8,449 bases of DNA, from the NCBI GenBank assembly GCA_937974135.1, contig CALJIH010000092.1, positions 1-8,449 of the forward strand. Reading direction: 5' to 3'. Source of the DNA: an uncultured Cocleimonas sp. Its GTDB lineage: Bacteria > Pseudomonadota > Gammaproteobacteria > Thiotrichales > Thiotrichaceae. Made by a program: the position numbers and the translations under genes. Below the pieces are notes generated by a model. It did not search any database, was not told the origin of the DNA, and saw only the letters and a list, made by a program, of their open reading frames with translations. Positions within the stretch are counted from its first letter, which is position 1. Each line of letters starts with the position of its first letter. Positions 6,847 through 8,449 of this stretch are shown here, piece by piece.

Positions 6847-8133
6847 TTATCTTTCTATGACTGATTCGAAAAGATCAAAATAAGTGGGGAAAGTCTTACC
6901 CGTACACCCAGGATCATTAATAGTTATCGCATTTTCACCCATTGCAGCCAGCGATAAACACATTGCCATGCGGTGATCGTCGTAGGTATCGATGGTTGCG
7001 GAAGAGATTTCGGCAGGTGGCTCAATGACAATATAATCCTCCCCTTCTTCAATAGTCGCACCAACTTTTCGCAGTTCTGTTGCCATAGCGCTTAAACGAT
7101 CGGTTTCTTTAACACGCCAGTTATAAATATTACGAATCGTAGTGGTGCCATCTGCAAACAATGCCGCCGCCGCTATTGTCATTGCAGCATCAGGGATGTG
7201 ATTCAAATCCACATCAATCCCTTTCAATTTTCCGGTGTTTGAAACGGTGATGGATTCTTCTTCCCACACAGCGTTTGCGCCCATTAACTCTAATACATCA
7301 GCAAACTTAGCATCACCTTGAATAGAGGCAGTACCTACACCATTCACTTTAATACTTCCCCCTTTGATAGCTGCTGCCGCTAAAAAATATGATGCAGAGG
7401 AGGCGTCACCTTCCACCATAATTCGTCCAGGTGATTGATAGGTTTGATTTCCTTTGACTTTAAATGACTCATAGTTATTGTTTTCAACCTCAACACCAAA
7501 GGCTTTCATCAAGTGCATAGTGATTTCAATATATGGCTTGGAGACAAGCTCATCGATGATCACAATTTCCATATCAGCCTTGGCCAAGGGAGCAGCCATA
7601 AGCAATGCGGTTAAGAATTGACTAGAAATACTTCCTTGTATTTCAATTTGACCACCTTCCAAACCATTGCTATTTATTTTTAAAGGCGGGAAATCCTCAT
7701 CTTGTAAGTATTCAATATCTGCCCCTGCTTGACGTAAAGCATTTACTAAATGTCCAATAGGGCGTTCAAACATTCGCGGTTCGCCGGTAAGGGTAAAGTT
7801 ACCTTGACCAAGGCACAAAGCAGCCGTAAGTGGGCGCATTGCAGTACCTGCATTACCAAGAAATAACTCAATATCTTCATCGATATTAATTGCGCCGCCT
7901 AAACCTTGCACAGTGCATTGACTTTTATCTTTAGAAAGCTCGTAGCTTACCCCCATTTTTTTTAAGGCAGTAAGCATAAAGTTAATATCATCGCTATCTA
8001 GAAGGTTACTGATTACAGTTTCACCTTGTGCCAGTGTTGCAAGAAGTAAAATTCTATTCGATAAGCTCTTTGAGCCAGGGATTGTGACTTCACCGTTGAC
8101 ACGGTTGATAGGATGAATTGTGAGGCTTTCCAT
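6847..8133 (-). CDS. aroA: 3-phosphoshikimate 1-carboxyvinyltransferase (EPSP synthase)
   Basis: Transfers the enolpyruvyl group of PEP to shikimate-3-phosphate, giving EPSP, the sixth step of the shikimate pathway. The 428-residue protein is full length and collinear with the E. coli enzyme at its N-terminus: MESLTIHPINRVNGEV, then PGSKSLSNR with Lys22, Ser23 and Arg27. The PEP-site loop is LGNAGTAMRP at 92-101 with Gly96 and Pro101, the class I pattern. Further conserved blocks are SISSQFLTALLMAAP (168-182), GDASSASYFLAAAA (242-255), NHIPDAAMT (311-319) with Asp315, the VKETDRL motif (341-347), YDDHRMAM (384-391) and CTGKTFPTYF (410-419). The start is set by the family N-terminus; no Shine-Dalgarno precedes it. 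It faces tyrA, against the usual serC...tyrA-aroA-cmk-rpsA order, and is transcribed from its own upstream region at 8134-8325. Complete, with no sign of decay. Confidence 0.97.
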   Translation of the reverse strand: MESLTIHPINRVNGEVTIPGSKSLSNRILLLATLAQGETVISNLLDSDDINFMLTALKKMGVSYELSKDKSQCTVQGLGGAINIDEDIELFLGNAGTAMRPLTAALCLGQGNFTLTGEPRMFERPIGHLVNALRQAGADIEYLQDEDFPPLKINSNGLEGGQIEIQGSISSQFLTALLMAAPLAKADMEIVIIDELVSKPYIEITMHLMKAFGVEVENNNYESFKVKGNQTYQSPGRIMVEGDASSASYFLAAAAIKGGSIKVNGVGTASIQGDAKFADVLELMGANAVWEEESITVSNTGKLKGIDVDLNHIPDAAMTIAAAALFADGTTTIRNIYNWRVKETDRLSAMATELRKVGATIEEGEDYIVIEPPAEISSATIDTYDDHRMAMCLSLAAMGENAITINDPGCTGKTFPTYFDLFESVIER

Positions 8134-8174
8134 GAGTACTTAGATGTTTGCGTTATTGTTAGATAGGAAATTTA

Positions 8175-8180
8175 ATTATA
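8175..8180 (-). promoter_or_regulatory. Candidate -10 element for aroA
   Basis: Read on the minus strand this is TATAAT, a perfect -10 hexamer. It would place transcription start about 35 nt before the aroA ATG. No good -35 hexamer lies at 15-18 nt spacing (GTAGCT at 17 nt). A competing arrangement upstream is TTGTAA (8253-8248) and TTTAAA (8230-8225), each 4/6 to consensus with 17-nt spacing. The region is very AT-rich, so chance matches are expected. aroA must be initiated somewhere here or by read-through from the upstream minus-strand gene. Confidence 0.3.
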
Positions 8181-8241
8181 ACGCTGGGTAAAAACAAAGC
8201 TACCTTGTATTTATAATTAACACATTTAAAACCTAAAATTA

Positions 8242-8274
8242 GATGCTTTACAATTATACTTGTTTAAAAGCATC
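8242..8274. promoter_or_regulatory. 33-nt palindrome in the aroA upstream region
   Basis: Perfect 8-bp arms GATGCTTT (8242-8249) and AAAGCATC (8267-8274) surround a 17-nt centre in which ACAA (8250-8253) and TTGT (8260-8263) can also pair. The centre contains TATAAT on the minus strand (8258-8253). It could be an operator over a promoter or an RNA stem-loop. Its right arm abuts and shares one base with repeat copy 2. The inverted repeat is seen directly; its function is inferred. Confidence 0.4.
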
Positions 8275-8297
8275 AAAAAGTAGGGGGGTGTCTTTTT
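8274..8297 (+). repeat. 24-bp intergenic repeat, copy 2 (direct)
   Basis: Identical over all 24 bases to 1441-1464 and in the same orientation, with arms AAAAAG (8275-8280) and CTTTTT (8292-8297) around six Gs (8283-8288). It lies 28 nt past the stop codon of the minus-strand gene ending at 8326. Here, unlike copy 1, the G-run and its 3' half also pair with a downstream partner at 8304-8317. Flanking bases differ from copy 1 on both sides. Confidence 0.9.
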
Positions 8298-8317
8298 CAA
8301 ATTAAAAGACATCCTCT
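8283..8317 (-). terminator. Hairpin between the upstream minus-strand gene and aroA, probable terminator
   Basis: TGTCTTTT (8289-8296) and AAAAGACA (8304-8311) form a perfect 8-bp stem with a 7-nt loop. Outside it, the six Gs (8283-8288) face TCCTCT (8312-8317). As minus-strand RNA this extension has three A·C mismatches and the hairpin is followed by a five-T run (8279-8275), 9 nt after the upstream gene's stop, which fits an intrinsic terminator. As plus-strand RNA the same positions form a continuous 14-bp stem with three G·U pairs, followed by a U-rich stretch at 8320-8329. Direction of use is therefore uncertain; minus is preferred because a gene ends there. Confidence 0.5.
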
Positions 8318-8325
8318 AATTTTAT

Positions 8326-8449
8326 TTATAATGGTCGCCAAACCACTGCAATATCATTGATTTGAACATCTGTTTTTCGTGGTTTGATCTGGAATTCTTC
8401 AATATCTACATTTTCCACATCAAATTCATCCACCAGGTCATCAATCTTA
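8326..8449 (-). CDS. Unrecognised protein, C-terminal 40 residues only (truncated by window)
   Basis: On the minus strand an open frame runs in from the window edge and ends at TAA (8328-8326). The 40 visible residues begin KIDDLVDEFDVENVDIEEF and finish QIKPRKTDVQINDIAVVWRPL. The first half is acidic; the second has a basic PRK followed by a beta-strand-like hydrophobic run ending in a WRP tail. Codon usage and the absence of stops are consistent with a real gene end, and a hairpin follows immediately. I cannot assign a family. It is clearly not cmk or rpsA, which often sit near aroA. It points the same way as aroA, with about 190 nt between them. Confidence 0.6.
   Translation of the reverse strand, partial: KIDDLVDEFDVENVDIEEFQIKPRKTDVQINDIAVVWRPL

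Noticed and set aside
1475..8266. Shared TATACT-(T)-GTTTAA string beside both repeat copies (1475-1486 and 8255-8266)
   Set aside because: It lies on opposite sides of the repeat in the two places and is short and AT-rich, so probably coincidence.
1441..8297. The two direct 24-bp repeats as attachment sites or target duplications of a mobile element
   Set aside because: Everything between them is housekeeping genes. There is no integrase, transposase or cargo, and the copies carry their own hairpin-like structure.
1..8449. CRISPR array, tRNA/rRNA gene, insertion sequence or toxin-antitoxin pair
   Set aside because: No spaced repeat series, no RNA-gene signature, no transposase or small gene pair was found; the ORFs overlapping real genes on other frames are shadows.

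Overview
The window is AT-rich bacterial chromosome with tightly packed housekeeping genes. The best guess for the host is a gammaproteobacterium: gyrA is followed by a serC-pheA-hisC-tyrA block, the supraoperon layout known from Pseudomonas and relatives, and PheA, HisC, TyrA and AroA all read like gammaproteobacterial enzymes. The low GC could fit a marine or sulfur-oxidising lineage (Thiotrichales or Thioglobaceae type), but that is only an impression.

Layout. Bases 1-1439 (+) are the 3' part of gyrA (DNA gyrase subunit A). It is followed almost at once by a 24-bp repeat element (1441-1464). Bases 1490-6834 (+) hold five closely spaced genes: an MscS-type mechanosensitive channel protein, serC, bifunctional pheA, hisC and tyrA, with gaps of 16, 45, 23 and 2 nt. 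They are probably largely co-transcribed. aroA (6847-8133) is on the minus strand and converges on tyrA with only 12 nt between the stop codons. Bases 8134-8325 are non-coding and hold candidate aroA promoter elements, a 33-nt palindrome, the second exact copy of the 24-bp repeat, and a hairpin built on that copy. The 3' end of an unrecognised minus-strand gene occupies 8326-8449.

Function. AroA makes EPSP, the precursor of chorismate. PheA converts chorismate to prephenate and then phenylpyruvate. TyrA oxidises prephenate (or arogenate) towards tyrosine. HisC is a histidinol-phosphate aminotransferase that in this context probably also transaminates the aromatic keto acids. SerC supplies serine and, in the related PLP pathway, 4-phosphohydroxythreonine. 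The block therefore encodes most of the Phe/Tyr branch.

Nothing here is a defence locus or mobile island. The signals most worth following are the exact 24-bp intergenic repeat (two direct copies 6.8 kb apart, each next to a gene's 3' end), the structured 8242-8317 region, the inverted aroA, the MscS gene wedged between gyrA and serC, and the general lack of Shine-Dalgarno sequences.
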